A DNA stretch of 64,000 nucleotides from Streptomyces liliiviolaceus (lineage in GTDB: Bacteria > Actinomycetota > Actinomycetes > Streptomycetales > Streptomycetaceae): positions 3,782,001 to 3,846,000 of the forward strand of contig NZ_JAGPYQ010000001.1 in NCBI RefSeq assembly GCF_018070025.1, read 5' to 3'. A model generated the notes under the pieces. That model was not told the DNA's origin. It ran no database searches and was given only the letters and a program-made list of their open reading frames with translations. The position numbers were made by a program, and so were the translations under genes. Positions within the stretch are counted from its first letter, which is position 1, and every line of letters starts with the position of its first letter. Below are positions 41,403 to 50,661 of this stretch, piece after piece.

Positions 41403-42110
41403 TCAGCCGTCCTCCCCCTCCCCGGTCGGCCCGCCCTCGCGCCAGTCCGCCAGCGTCGCCTCGACCGCGGAGGCGATCCGGCGGCGGGCCTCGTGGCGCG
41501 CCACACCGCTCATCAACAACTCGTCGTACGGAGTCTCCGTGTGCCGCACGGCCGCGCGCACCGCCGAGACCACCGCGGCTTCGGACAGCGCCCGCCCGGC
41601 GGCGCTGCGCCCCACCCGCCCGCTGCCCCGCACCGAGGCGTGCGCGGCGATCGCGTACGCCCGGCCGGTCGGACAGCCGGGAAACAGCTGCCGGATGTTC
41701 CGCGCGAACGCGTCCGTGAACCGCACATCCTCGACGGCCCGCCGCCGCGCGTCCCGCAGTCTGCGCCGCCGTCTCGCCTCCGCGTCCGCCAGGCACCGCT
41801 CCTCCGCCCGAGCGAGTGCCGCCTCCTCGACCAGCACCCCCTGCCGCTCGTACCGGCTGCGCCGCCGGTTGAACCGCACCACGACCGCGGACAGCCCGCT
41901 CTCCTCCCGCGACCTCCGCGTCAACGCCGTGTCACCGCGGGGCAGGAACACCAGATGCCCGAGGTCGGCGCAGTCGAGGCATCTCGGCGCCCCCTCCTCC
42001 ATGACCAGCAGCGGGAGCGGCCCACGCCCGCACTCGCCGCAGTGCCGTCTCTTCAACGGCTGGACGACGAGAGGCCCGGTACGGGACGGGGGAGTAGCCA
42101 TGGTCGCCAT
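41403..42110 (-). CDS. DUF2293 domain protein
   Basis: A 235-residue protein. The N-terminal third carries a C-x-x-C pair (HCGECGRGPL) and a second (RCLDCADLGH), which look like a small zinc-binding site. A basic helical region follows (RFNRRRSRYERQGVLVEE and AEARRRRRLRDARRR), then the DUF2293 core with FTDAFARNIRQLFPGCP and VRAAVRHTETPYDELL. The function is unknown; the zinc-like site and basic helices suggest nucleic-acid binding (inference). Divergent from the uridine kinase-like gene. The preceding 192-nt gap (41211-41402) holds nothing I recognise. Confidence 0.82.
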   Translation of the reverse strand: MATMATPPSRTGPLVVQPLKRRHCGECGRGPLPLLVMEEGAPRCLDCADLGHLVFLPRGDTALTRRSREESGLSAVVVRFNRRRSRYERQGVLVEEAALARAEERCLADAEARRRRRLRDARRRAVEDVRFTDAFARNIRQLFPGCPTGRAYAIAAHASVRGSGRVGRSAAGRALSEAAVVSAVRAAVRHTETPYDELLMSGVARHEARRRIASAVEATLADWREGGPTGEGEDG

Positions 42111-42261
42111 GGGCGGTTCCTTCCCGAACGACACCCGCCTGTACGCCGACACGCGCACCCCTTCTCCTCTCGCCGCCGCACCGCCCGTCACGCCCACCCG
42201 ATGCCGTCGAACGGCTCCGCACGGGCACGCGGTCGCCGTACAGGTGTGCCCGCGCGGCATC

Positions 42262-42915
42262 ATGGGCCGTGTGCGACTCGAAGCGATCACCTGGGACCGG
42301 CTCGGCGACCTCATCGCCGAGCGCCTGCTCGAACTGAAGCCGGCCGACGGCAGCCCCTGGCCGCGCATCGCCTTCGACGGGGCCCCGGCGGCCCACCCCG
42401 GTGACCTTGCCGAACGCGTCGCCGAGGCCCTTCGCCCACGCGGTCGCTCCGCCCTGGTCGTCGGCACGGAAGGCTATCTGCGGCCCGCCTCGCTCCGCTT
42501 CGAGTACGGCCGCCAGGACGTGGACACCTACTACGACGGCTGGTTCGACACCGGCGCCCTGTGGCGAGAGGTCTTCGGCCCCCTGGAACCCGGCGGTGAC
42601 GGGCGTGTCCTGCCCGACCTCCTGGACCCGGCGACCGACCGCGCCACCCGTTCCCCATACGTCCAACTCCCTCCCAACGCGCTGCTGTTGCTGCACGGGC
42701 CGCTGCTCCTGCACCACTGGTTCCCCTTCGACTTCACCGTCCATGTACGGCTCTCACCGGCCGCGCTGCGCCGCCGCACCCCGCAGGACGAGCACTGGAC
42801 GCTCCCCGCGTTCGAGCGGTACGAGACCGACACGTCTCCGGGCGACACGGCCGATGTCCTGGTCCGGGCGGACGACCCGCGCCATCCGGCATGGAACGGC
42901 TCAAGAGAGGCGTGA
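42262..42915 (+). CDS. Uridine kinase-like protein
   Basis: A 217-residue protein of the actinobacterial uridine-kinase-like family. VRLEAITWDRLGDLIAERLL opens the protein. The position of the P-loop reads IAFDGAPAAHPGDLAERV, which lacks the GKS/T of Walker A, so ATP binding is doubtful. RFEYGRQDVDTYYDGWFD and NALLLLHGPLLLHHWFPFDF are the family's recognisable blocks. It may be a pseudo-enzyme. Start ATG 42262 or GTG 42271. Confidence 0.75.
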   Translation: MGRVRLEAITWDRLGDLIAERLLELKPADGSPWPRIAFDGAPAAHPGDLAERVAEALRPRGRSALVVGTEGYLRPASLRFEYGRQDVDTYYDGWFDTGALWREVFGPLEPGGDGRVLPDLLDPATDRATRSPYVQLPPNALLLLHGPLLLHHWFPFDFTVHVRLSPAALRRRTPQDEHWTLPAFERYETDTSPGDTADVLVRADDPRHPAWNGSREA

Positions 42916-43077
42916 GGCGTGAGGCGTGAGCCATGAGCGACGGGCGGGGCGGGGACGTCAGGCCGAAGCCGGGGCCGTCCGGGTGCGTATCTCCGCGTAC
43001 CCGGCGAGAATGTAGGGCGCCGGGACTAGCGGTGCGTCTCCGCGCCGCGCCGGCCGTCCGGCACCGGGAGGTACTAC

Positions 43078-43506
43078 ATGACCACCGCCGGAGACATCAT
43101 GCACCGCGGCGCCCAGTGGATCCCCGCCCACGAGACCCTGGACCGGGCGGCACAGCTGATGCGTGAACTCAAAGTGGGCGCCCTGCCCATCAGCGACGAG
43201 AACGAACGGCTCTGCGGCATCCTCACGGACCGCGACATCGTGATCGGCTGCGTGGCCATGGGGCATGACCCCGCTCGTGTCACCGCGGGCGAGATGGCCA
43301 AGGGCACCCCGCGCTGGATCGACGCGGACGCCGACGTCAGCGACGTACTCGGTGAAATGCAGGAACATCAGATCCGTCGCCTCCCTGTGATCGAGAACAA
43401 GCGCCTGGTCGGAATGATCAGCGAGGCCGATCTGGCCTCGCACCTGACGGACGGACAACTCGCGAGCTGGGTCGAGAGCGTCTACGCGAAGAGCGACTCG
43501 CGCTGA
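43078..43506 (+). CDS. CBS-domain protein
   Basis: A 142-residue protein made of two CBS domains (about residues 7-62 and 70-125). Each shows the pattern of the family: IPAHETLDRAAQLMRELKVGALPI and LCGILTDRDIVIGC, then VSDVLGEMQEHQIRRLPVIE and LVGMISEADLASHL. CBS pairs bind adenosine nucleotides or similar ligands and regulate partner proteins. No partner is fused or adjacent. GGGAGG lies 9 nt before ATG 43078. Confidence 0.93.
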   Translation: MTTAGDIMHRGAQWIPAHETLDRAAQLMRELKVGALPISDENERLCGILTDRDIVIGCVAMGHDPARVTAGEMAKGTPRWIDADADVSDVLGEMQEHQIRRLPVIENKRLVGMISEADLASHLTDGQLASWVESVYAKSDSR

Positions 43507-43604
43507 GGAGAGGGACGCCGCGACAGCGGACACCGACGCCTCCGTGCCCTACGGGCACACCGTGAACTCCCGCTCGTCCGGCGAGCCGTGCCGGACGAGC
43601 GCGG

Positions 43605-44732
43605 TCACAGCCAGCCGTTCCGCTTGAACCCCCGGTAGAGGGTGAAGCACGCGACGGCGATCACGCCGACCGCCAAGGGATACCCGAACTTCCAGTGCAG
43701 CTCCGGCATGTGCTCGAAGTTCATGCCGTAGACACCGCAGACCATCGTCGGCACGGCGATCAGCGCGGCCCACGCCGTGATCTTCCGCATGTCCTCGTTC
43801 TGCGCCACGCTCACCTGCGCGAGGTGCGCCTGCAGGATCGAGTTGAGCAGTTCGTCGAAGGCGGCTATCTGCTCGGCGGCCCGCAGCTGGTGGTCGGAGA
43901 CGTCCCGGAAGTAGGCCTGTATCTCCGGGTCGATCACCCGTATCGGCCGCGTGGCCAGATCCATGATGGGCCGGCCCAGCGGGACCACCGCCCGCTTCAG
44001 TTCCAGGAGTTCACGCTTGAGCTGGTAGATGTGCCCGGGGTCGGCCCGTGCGCCGTCCGCCGCGAACACGGCCGTCTCGACCTCGTCGATGTCCTCCTGC
44101 ACGGAGGCCGTGACATTCAGATAGTCGTCCACCACATGGTCCGCGATCGCGTGCAGTACGGCGGCCGGCCCCTTGGAGAGCTGCTGGGGGTTGGCTTCCA
44201 GCTCCTCGCGCAGCGGGCCCAGCGAACCGTGTCGACCGTGACGGACCGTCACCACGAAGTCCCGGCCGACGAACACCATGATCTCGCCGGTGTTCACCAC
44301 TTCGCTGGTCGCGGTCAGTTCGGTGTGCTCGACATAGCAGACCGTCTTGAACACCGCGAACAGCGTGTCGCCGTACCGCTCCAGCTTCGGGCGCTGGTGG
44401 GCGTCGACCGCGTCCTCGACCGCCAGCGGGTGCAGGTCGAAGAGCTCGGCGATGCCCGCGAACTCCACCTCCGTCGGCTCGTGCAGCCCGAGCCAGACGA
44501 AACCGCCGTCGGCCTTGCGGACCCGCTCCACCGTCTCGACCAGATCGCGGCCGGCGGGGACCCTGGCCCCTTCCTCGTACGCCACGCAGTTCACCACCGC
44601 GGAGCCCAGCGGTGACCGGGCGGGGTGGCTCAGGTCGACACGGGCACGCCGTCGTGTCAGCCGTGCCACTTTGCGCAGGCCGCCGACCTTGCTCAGGCCC
44701 GTGACCTTCCGCAGATTCCCTGCCATGGACAT
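43605..44732 (-). CDS. corA: CorA family magnesium/cobalt transporter
   Basis: A 375-residue divalent-cation channel of the CorA family. A large cytoplasmic domain of strands and long helices is followed by two C-terminal transmembrane segments (about residues 312-331 and 348-367). The signature YGMN lies between them, followed by the short outer loop FEHMPELHW and a cytoplasmic K-R-rich end. It would bring in Mg2+ (or Co2+/Ni2+). ATG 44732 has AAGGAG 6 nt upstream. The open frame extends far upstream but that part is not coding. Confidence 0.93.
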   Translation of the reverse strand: MSMAGNLRKVTGLSKVGGLRKVARLTRRRARVDLSHPARSPLGSAVVNCVAYEEGARVPAGRDLVETVERVRKADGGFVWLGLHEPTEVEFAGIAELFDLHPLAVEDAVDAHQRPKLERYGDTLFAVFKTVCYVEHTELTATSEVVNTGEIMVFVGRDFVVTVRHGRHGSLGPLREELEANPQQLSKGPAAVLHAIADHVVDDYLNVTASVQEDIDEVETAVFAADGARADPGHIYQLKRELLELKRAVVPLGRPIMDLATRPIRVIDPEIQAYFRDVSDHQLRAAEQIAAFDELLNSILQAHLAQVSVAQNEDMRKITAWAALIAVPTMVCGVYGMNFEHMPELHWKFGYPLAVGVIAVACFTLYRGFKRNGWL

Positions 44733-44966
44733 CTGGATCTCCTTGCGTGGATCTCCTCGCGCCGCACTCTGCGCCTTGCCGCGGCCAGTCTGCCAGGATT
44801 GTTTCGACGGCCGGTTCGGCCTGTGGGAACGGAACATTCCGCTCCGGAAACCGGTGGTCGGGGCGGTGTGAAGTCGTCTCCGGCGGCGCGGGCCCCCGCA
44901 CGCGAAGAGTCCACGCCGGGAGCGTCGCCCCTCGGAGAAAAGCCTGACAAATGGGATGATCGGGGC
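44733..44966. other. Divergent promoter region of corA and a methyltransferase gene
   Basis: Gene-free 234 nt with promoters for both neighbours. I found neither an M-box-like structure nor a clear operator. A short pair CGGAAC/GTTCCG-like around 44828-44842 (GGAACGGAACATTCC) gives a weak inverted repeat. Confidence 0.35.
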
Positions 44967-45761
44967 ATGACGCGAACCGACGGACACCTCCTCGACAACC
45001 GCCCGCCCGGGGCGGGGCAGCGATTCGACGCCCTCGCCGCTCTCTTCGACCCCACGACCTTCCGGCACATGGAACGGTTCGGCATCGGATCCGGCTGGCG
45101 CTGCTGGGAGGTGGGAGCGGGCGGCATGTCGGTGGTGTCCTGGCTCGCCAAGAGAGTCGGGCCCACCGGCCGGGTCCTCGCGACCGACCTCGACATCTCC
45201 TGGGCACCCCTGGCCGTGCGGCCGCCGATTCAGCTGCGCGTCCACGACGTGGGCGTCGACGAGCCGCCGGCGGAGGGTTTCGACCTCGTGCACGCCCGGC
45301 TCGTTCTCGCCGATGTCCCGGACAGGGAGCGGGCGTTGCGCACGATGATCAGGGCTCTGCGGCCCGGCGGCCGGCTCCTGGTCGAGGACGCGGACCCCAC
45401 CCTGCAGCCGCTGGCCTGCCCGGACGAGCAGGGTCCCGAGCAGCAGCTGGCCAACCGGGTGCGCCATGCGATGCGCGACGTGCTCGCCGAGCGGGGCGCC
45501 GAACTCTCGTACGGGCGGCGGCTTCCCCGGCTGCTCCGCGAGGCCGGACTGCGGCAGGTCGAGGCGGACGCGTACTTCCCGCTCACCGCGCCCGCCTGCG
45601 GGGCCCTGGAGTCCGCGACGGTCGGCCAGGTCCGCGATCAGCTCGTCACGGCGGGCCTCGTCACCGACCAGGACATCGACCGGCACCTCGCGAACGTGGC
45701 CGCGGGCGGCATGGACCTGGCCACGGCACCGCTGATCTCGGCATGGGGGCGCAAGGTGTAG
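44967..45761 (+). CDS. Class I SAM-dependent methyltransferase
   Basis: A 264-residue methyltransferase. Motif I is CWEVGAGGMSVVSWLA, followed by GRVLATDLDISW for the acidic loop. LVHARLVLADVPDRERAL and LRPGGRLLVEDADPT follow as the post-motif strands. This resembles the UbiE/Methyltransf_25 members of actinobacteria; the substrate is unknown. ATG 44967 is preceded by GGG-rich sequence (GATCGGGGC). It stands alone, divergent from corA and convergent with the psuK gene. Confidence 0.87.
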   Translation: MTRTDGHLLDNRPPGAGQRFDALAALFDPTTFRHMERFGIGSGWRCWEVGAGGMSVVSWLAKRVGPTGRVLATDLDISWAPLAVRPPIQLRVHDVGVDEPPAEGFDLVHARLVLADVPDRERALRTMIRALRPGGRLLVEDADPTLQPLACPDEQGPEQQLANRVRHAMRDVLAERGAELSYGRRLPRLLREAGLRQVEADAYFPLTAPACGALESATVGQVRDQLVTAGLVTDQDIDRHLANVAAGGMDLATAPLISAWGRKV

Positions 45762-45850
45762 TGCCGTGCGACGGGGATGTCGCGCAGCGGCGGTGAGGGA
45801 GTGCGGGGTGTGGGTGCGGGTGCGGCGGTGCGAGGGCTCGGAGGTCGGGC

Positions 45851-46813
45851 TTATGCCTTCGCGCCCGGTGCGCTCGGTGCGTCCGGCGCCTCTGCGGTCC
45901 GTCCGTGCGGCCTGCCGCCCACCTGTTCCACCGCCCGCGCCCCGGCCCGGCATCCCTCCGCTGCCGCCTCCTCCGGTCGGCCGCCCGCGAGCAGGGCGGC
46001 CAGGAAGGCTCCCGTGAAGGCGTCGCCGGCGCCCGTGGTGTCGACAGGAGTCGCCGCTTCCGCCGGAACCCGGGCCCGAACCGTCCCCGACCGGGCGACA
46101 AGGGCTCCGGCATCGCCCTGCTTGACCACCACCAGCGGAAAGTGGCGGCTCAGCTTGGCCGCCGCGTCCGCCGTATCGGGCAGACCTGTCAGCAGACGGG
46201 CCTCGTCCCGGCTCGGCAGCAGGACGTCGACCCCCTCGGCGAGCGAGAGGAAACGGTCCACTCCCAGTTCGGCGAGGAAACCCGACGACGCCGGATCCAC
46301 GCTCACCGGTACTCCACGCGCGCGTGCCGACTCCACCGCCGCCGACACCAGCGCCCGGCACGGCTCGGAGAAGAACAGATACCCCGACAGATGCAGCCGT
46401 GCGACACCGTCGAGCAGCGCGGGCGACCAGTCGTCGGCGTCCAGACGCAAGGAAGCGCCGCTGTCCGTGAGGAAGGTGCGTTCCGCCGAGGCACCCGCGT
46501 CCACCAGGCAGATCACCGTCCCCGTCGGTGCCCGTGGGTCGACGACCAGGAGGGGACGCACCCCACAGGCCACCAGCGCCCGCTCGTGCCACGCTGCCGA
46601 GTCGGCGCCCACCCGGCCGAGAAACCGCACCTGCGTACCGGCTCGACGGGCCGCCCAGCACGCCACGTTGGCGCCCGCACCGCCCGGCACGGTCCGTACG
46701 GCCGCGGCGGTGTCGGTGCCCGGGGCGAGCGGTCCGCGATGCCGGGCGACGACGTCGGTGATGACGTCACCGACGACAAGAAGAGCCCCGCCGGAACCGC
46801 CCGCTCCCGTCAC
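45851..46813 (-). CDS. psuK: PfkB-family sugar kinase, probable pseudouridine kinase
   Basis: A 320-residue ribokinase-like enzyme. The N-terminal VVGDVITDVVARH and GGAGANVACWAARRAG signatures, and the C-terminal anion-hole motif DTTGAGDAFTGAFLA with the catalytic Asp, are the PfkB hallmarks. The gene starts with GTGA overlapping the stop of psuG by 4 nt, so it is coupled to it. That pairing indicates pseudouridine phosphorylation at the 5' position before PsuG cleaves the product. Without the neighbour it would only be called a PfkB kinase. Confidence 0.85.
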   Translation of the reverse strand: MTGAGGSGGALLVVGDVITDVVARHRGPLAPGTDTAAAVRTVPGGAGANVACWAARRAGTQVRFLGRVGADSAAWHERALVACGVRPLLVVDPRAPTGTVICLVDAGASAERTFLTDSGASLRLDADDWSPALLDGVARLHLSGYLFFSEPCRALVSAAVESARARGVPVSVDPASSGFLAELGVDRFLSLAEGVDVLLPSRDEARLLTGLPDTADAAAKLSRHFPLVVVKQGDAGALVARSGTVRARVPAEAATPVDTTGAGDAFTGAFLAALLAGGRPEEAAAEGCRAGARAVEQVGGRPHGRTAEAPDAPSAPGAKA

Positions 46814-47715
46814 ACCTGTGCCCAGGCCGCCGCGATCCGCCCCGCGAGCCGTACGTTGCCGCGTACGGCCGCCAGATTGGCCTCAAGCGACGCCCCGTCG
46901 GTGTGGCGCACCAGGTGGTCGAGCAGGAACGGCGTGACCGCCTGGCCGCTCACACCCTCCGCCTCGCACGCGTGCAGCGCGTCGGCGAGCACGCGCGCGT
47001 GCAGTGCAGGGTCCAACTGCTGCGCCTGGGGCACGGGATTGGCGACGATCAGTGCCGCCGCCGGCCCGTCCAGCGTGTCCTGCGCGCGCATGACGCCCGC
47101 GACCTCGCCCGGCGACTCCAGCGTCCACTCCACCGGGTGTCCGGAGTCCGAGAGATAGAAGCCGGGAAAACGGTCCGTGCCGTATCCCGCGACCGCGACG
47201 CCCAGCGTCTCCAGGCGCTGCAGCGTCGCAGGCACGTCCAGGATCGACTTTACTCCCGCGCACACCACGGTGATCCGGGTCCGTGCGAGGAGCCCCAGGT
47301 CGGCGGACTCGTCCTGCGTCAGTGTCCATTCCCGATGTACGCCTCCGAGGCCGCCCGTGGCGAACACCCGCACCCCGGCCTGCGCGGCCAGCAGGGCCGT
47401 CGCCGACACCGTGGTCGCCCCGCTGGCCCCGGTGGCGATCGCCAGGGGCAGATCGCGATGTCCCAGCTTGCGGATGCCGTCCTCGTTGGCGATCCGCTCC
47501 ACCTGCTCCTTGTCGAGGCCCACCCGGGGCTGCCCGTCGAGCACGGCGATCGTCGCCGGAACGGCGCCCTCCTGGCGTACGGCGTCCTCCAGCTCCAGCG
47601 CTATCTGGAGATTGCGCGGACGCGGCAGCCCGTGCGCGATGATCGTGGACTCCAGCGCCACCACGGGCCGACCCGTGGCGAGCGCCTCCCGAACCTCTTC
47701 GGACACCATCAGCAC
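46810..47715 (-). CDS. psuG: Pseudouridine-5'-phosphate glycosidase
   Basis: A 301-residue enzyme that cleaves the C-glycosidic bond of pseudouridine 5'-phosphate into uracil and ribose 5-phosphate. Signature blocks: VVALESTIIAHGLPRPRNL, AVLDGQPRVGL, ASGATTVSATALLAAQAGV, FATGGLGGVHRE, VCAGVKSILDVPATLQRLET and VSGQAVTPFLLDHL. These cover the active-site Glu, Lys and Asp regions. Start GTG 47715 has AGGAGG 7 nt upstream. With psuK it forms a two-gene pseudouridine salvage operon. Confidence 0.95.
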   Translation of the reverse strand: MLMVSEEVREALATGRPVVALESTIIAHGLPRPRNLQIALELEDAVRQEGAVPATIAVLDGQPRVGLDKEQVERIANEDGIRKLGHRDLPLAIATGASGATTVSATALLAAQAGVRVFATGGLGGVHREWTLTQDESADLGLLARTRITVVCAGVKSILDVPATLQRLETLGVAVAGYGTDRFPGFYLSDSGHPVEWTLESPGEVAGVMRAQDTLDGPAAALIVANPVPQAQQLDPALHARVLADALHACEAEGVSGQAVTPFLLDHLVRHTDGASLEANLAAVRGNVRLAGRIAAAWAQV

Positions 47716-47801
47716 GCGCGTGCCTCCTGTCTGTCGGTTCTCCTCTCATCCCTGGCGGGCGGCGCGCCCGGCCAAACCCCCGCACGCACGCGAGGTGCGA
47801 A

Positions 47802-47833
47802 AAGGGGTGCCCACGCGCGCGTGGACACCCCTT
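47802..47833 (-). terminator. fdhA intrinsic terminator
   Basis: On the minus strand AAGGGGTG pairs with CACCCCTT and the inner CCACGCG with CGCGTGG, with one mismatch between them (8+7 bp). It lies 19 nt after the fdhA stop and is followed by TTTT in the direction of transcription. Confidence 0.85.
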
Positions 47834-47851
47834 ATCGCTCGCCGGCAGTGC

Positions 47852-49078
47852 TCAGACAGGCCGTACGCCGGTCAGCGCGCCATGCGGGTCGAGGACGTAC
47901 TTACGGCTGGCGCCCTGGTCGAACTCGGCGTAGCCGCGCGGCGCGTCCTCCAGACCGATCACCGTCGCGTTGACGGCCTTGGCGATGTGCACCCGCTCGT
48001 GGAGGATCGCCTTCATCAGCCCCCGGTGGTACTGCATCACCGGACACTGACCTGTGGTGAAGCGGTGGCTCTTCGCCCACCCCAGACCGAGCCGCACCTT
48101 GAGCGTGCCGGTCCGCGCGTCCTGGTCGACCCCACCGGGATCGTCCGTGACGTACAGACCCGGGATGCCCAGCGAGCCGCCCGCGCGCGTGAGGCCCATC
48201 AGCGAGTTGAGGACCGTGGCGGGTGCCTCCGGGGCGTCGGGGCCGTGGGCCCGCGCCTCGAAGCCGACCGCGTCGACGGCCACGTCCACCTCCGGCTCGC
48301 CCAGGATCTGGTCGATCTGCTCGCCCACGTCGCCCTGGCTGACGTCGACCGTCTCGCAGCCGAAGCTCCTGGCCTGCGCGAGGCGTTCGGCGTTGAGGTC
48401 GCCGACGATGACGACGGCGGCGCCGAGCAGCTGCGCCGATGCGGCGGCGGCGAGACCGACCGGCCCCGCACCGGCCACGTACACCGTCGAGCCGACCCCG
48501 GCGCCCGCGCTCACCGCGCCGTGGAAGCCCGTCGGGAAGATGTCCGACAGCATGGTCAGATCGAGCAGTTTCTCCCGCGCCTGGTCCCGGTCGGGGAACC
48601 GCAGCAGATTGAAGTCCGCGTACGGGATCATCGCGTACTCCGCCTGACCGCCGACCCAGCCGCCCATGTCGACATAGCCGTAGGCCGCCCCGGGACGGGC
48701 CGGGTTGACGTTCAGACAGATGCCGGTCTTGCGCTCCTTGCAGTTGCGGCACCGCCCGCAGGCGATGTTGAAGGGCACCGAGACGATGTCCCCGACTTCG
48801 AGGAACTCGACGTCCGGGCCCCGCTCGATGACCTCTCCGGTGATTTCGTGCCCGAGGACGAGCCCCTCGGGCGCGGTCGTACGGCCGCGCACCATGTGCT
48901 GGTCGCTGCCGCAGATGTTGCTGGCGAGTACCTTCAGGATGACTCCGTGCCGGCACTTGCGGCCGATGTTCGCGGAGGCCACCCCTGGTCCGTCCTGCAG
49001 TTCGAGCGTCGGATGGTCGATGGTCCTGACTTCCACCGCGCCCGGCTTCAGGTACGCGACTGCCCTGTTCCCGCTCAT
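47852..49078 (-). CDS. fdhA: Glutathione-independent formaldehyde dehydrogenase
   Basis: A 408-residue zinc-dependent medium-chain dehydrogenase that oxidises formaldehyde to formate with NAD+. Catalytic zinc ligands lie in SNICGSDQHMVRG and GLVLGHEITGEV. The structural zinc site is CGRCRNCKERKTGIC. The NAD-binding motif is VYVAGAGPVGLAAAASAQLLGA. The insertion FEARAHGPDAPEAPATVLN and the LGWAKSHRF block mark the glutathione-independent FDH group rather than ordinary alcohol dehydrogenases. Start ATG 49078. It has its own terminator and is not joined to psuG. Confidence 0.92.
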   Translation of the reverse strand: MSGNRAVAYLKPGAVEVRTIDHPTLELQDGPGVASANIGRKCRHGVILKVLASNICGSDQHMVRGRTTAPEGLVLGHEITGEVIERGPDVEFLEVGDIVSVPFNIACGRCRNCKERKTGICLNVNPARPGAAYGYVDMGGWVGGQAEYAMIPYADFNLLRFPDRDQAREKLLDLTMLSDIFPTGFHGAVSAGAGVGSTVYVAGAGPVGLAAAASAQLLGAAVVIVGDLNAERLAQARSFGCETVDVSQGDVGEQIDQILGEPEVDVAVDAVGFEARAHGPDAPEAPATVLNSLMGLTRAGGSLGIPGLYVTDDPGGVDQDARTGTLKVRLGLGWAKSHRFTTGQCPVMQYHRGLMKAILHERVHIAKAVNATVIGLEDAPRGYAEFDQGASRKYVLDPHGALTGVRPV

Positions 49079-49195
49079 ACGTGATCGCCGTCCCTTCGGC
49101 CCCCGTGCCTTCGGATGCCAGTGGCTGTGCGCACGGCGGAGTCTGCTACCGGCGAACCGTTCCGGCCAGCCTTCGCGCGGGCCCCATCGGGCACA

Positions 49196-50476
49196 TCACG
49201 GACGGGACTTCCCGAGCCGGGTGAGCAGCGCCAGCGCGCCGAGCGGCAGGAGAAGGCACGCGGCGACGGCGTTCAGCCAGCCGTAGCTCGCCTGGGCGAC
49301 GACGAGTCCCGCGGCGGCCCCGCCGAGCCCCGCCGAGGCGTTCATGGTCAGGTCGGAGAGCCCCTGCGCGGCGGCGCGCGCCGGCTGGGGCACGGAGTCG
49401 GTCAGGAGCGCGGAGCCGGAGACGAGACCGGCGGACCAGCCGAGACCCAGCAGAAACAGCCCGGCGGCGGTCTGCCGGTGGTCGGCGCCGGCGGTGCCCG
49501 CGAGGAGGGCCGCACAGGCCAGCAGGGCCACGGCGAGGGCTATCCCCGAGAGCCGCCCGAACCGGTCGGACAGCCTTCCCATCAGGGGCGAGAACGCATA
49601 CATCCCCGCGATGTGGACGCTGATGACGAGCCCGATCAGATCGATGCCCGCCCCGTGGTGGCCGAGGTCCAGTGGTGTCATCGACATGACCGAGACCATC
49701 GCCGTGTGCGACACCGCCACCGTCACCAGAGCCAGCCGCGCACGCGGGGACGCCCGGACGGCGGCCGCCCCCGCCCTGATGGACCGCGCCGCGGGGGACC
49801 GCTCCTCGACCGGTGCCAGCGCGCGGGCGGTGAGCAGCGGATCGGGCCGCAGCAGCACCGCGACCAGCAGCGCGGACATGAGGAACACGCCGGCCGCCCA
49901 CACGAAGGGGCCCGCCGCCTCCGGTATGCCGAGCCCGGAGACGCTGCGGCCCGCGGGCGCGGCGATGTTGGGGCCGAGGACCGCGCCGATCGTGGTGGCC
50001 CACACGACGTTCGAGATGGCCCGTGCCCGTCGCTTCGGCTCGGCCAGATCGGCGGCGGCGAACCGCGCCTGCAGATTCGCCGACGAGGCGGCGCCGAAAC
50101 CCGCCATGCCGACCAGCAGCAGCGGGAAGCTGCCCATGACCGCGCCCGCCACCACGATCCCGGCCCCCGACGCGCCGATGAGATAGGCCAGCACGAGCCC
50201 CGGCCGGCGACCGCGCGCGGTCATCAGGGCGGCCAGCGGCACCGACAGCACCGCCGTCCCGGTGACGGTCGCGGTGGGCGCGAGCCCGGCGAGCGACTCC
50301 GTACCGGCGACCTCCTGGGCCAGGACCACGGCGAGCGCGATGCCCGTGGCCACGCCGAGCCCGCCGAGGATCTGACTGGCGATGAGCACGGCGGAGGTCC
50401 GGCGCCGCAGCGCGGGCAGACCGGCCGCGTCGAAGGGCACGGCGACCGGCCGCTCGACAGCGGTCACCGCGAACAC
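49196..50476 (-). CDS. MFS transporter
   Basis: A 426-residue major facilitator with about twelve hydrophobic segments. The loop motif between TM2 and TM3 reads ALMTARGRRPGLVLAY, and between TM8 and TM9 GRLSDRFGRLSGIAL, both fitting MFS motif A. TM4-5 region has NLQARFAAADLAEPKRRAR. It most resembles drug/sugar exporters of the YceL/YnfM-like types; the substrate is unknown. GTG 50476 starts MFAVTAVERPV. The gap to the ogt stop (50477-50661, 185 nt) contains its promoter and nothing else recognisable. Confidence 0.88.
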   Translation of the reverse strand: MFAVTAVERPVAVPFDAAGLPALRRRTSAVLIASQILGGLGVATGIALAVVLAQEVAGTESLAGLAPTATVTGTAVLSVPLAALMTARGRRPGLVLAYLIGASGAGIVVAGAVMGSFPLLLVGMAGFGAASSANLQARFAAADLAEPKRRARAISNVVWATTIGAVLGPNIAAPAGRSVSGLGIPEAAGPFVWAAGVFLMSALLVAVLLRPDPLLTARALAPVEERSPAARSIRAGAAAVRASPRARLALVTVAVSHTAMVSVMSMTPLDLGHHGAGIDLIGLVISVHIAGMYAFSPLMGRLSDRFGRLSGIALAVALLACAALLAGTAGADHRQTAAGLFLLGLGWSAGLVSGSALLTDSVPQPARAAAQGLSDLTMNASAGLGGAAAGLVVAQASYGWLNAVAACLLLPLGALALLTRLGKSRP

Positions 50477-50661
50477 GCCCGAGCGAGCGGAACGAGGGCG
50501 CGCACACGGCCCGGATCCGCGAACGGCACCGGGTCGGACGCGTACACACGAGTGAAGTCGGGCGTGGTCACCGGCGCAGTCTCCCCCTCGTCCCGAGCCC
50601 AGGACACCCCCACGACAACAACGGCGACCCCGAAGCCGAGCCCTTCAAGGGCCCCTCGCCC

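Noticed and set aside
44733..44966. Magnesium-sensing M-box riboswitch upstream of corA
   Set aside because: I could not find the conserved elements of that RNA in this interval on the corA strand.
44733..46661. Upstream extension of the corA frame to 1018 residues
   Set aside because: The added part is low-complexity and runs opposite to the methyltransferase and over the psuK gene; corA has its own AAGGAG and ATG at 44732.
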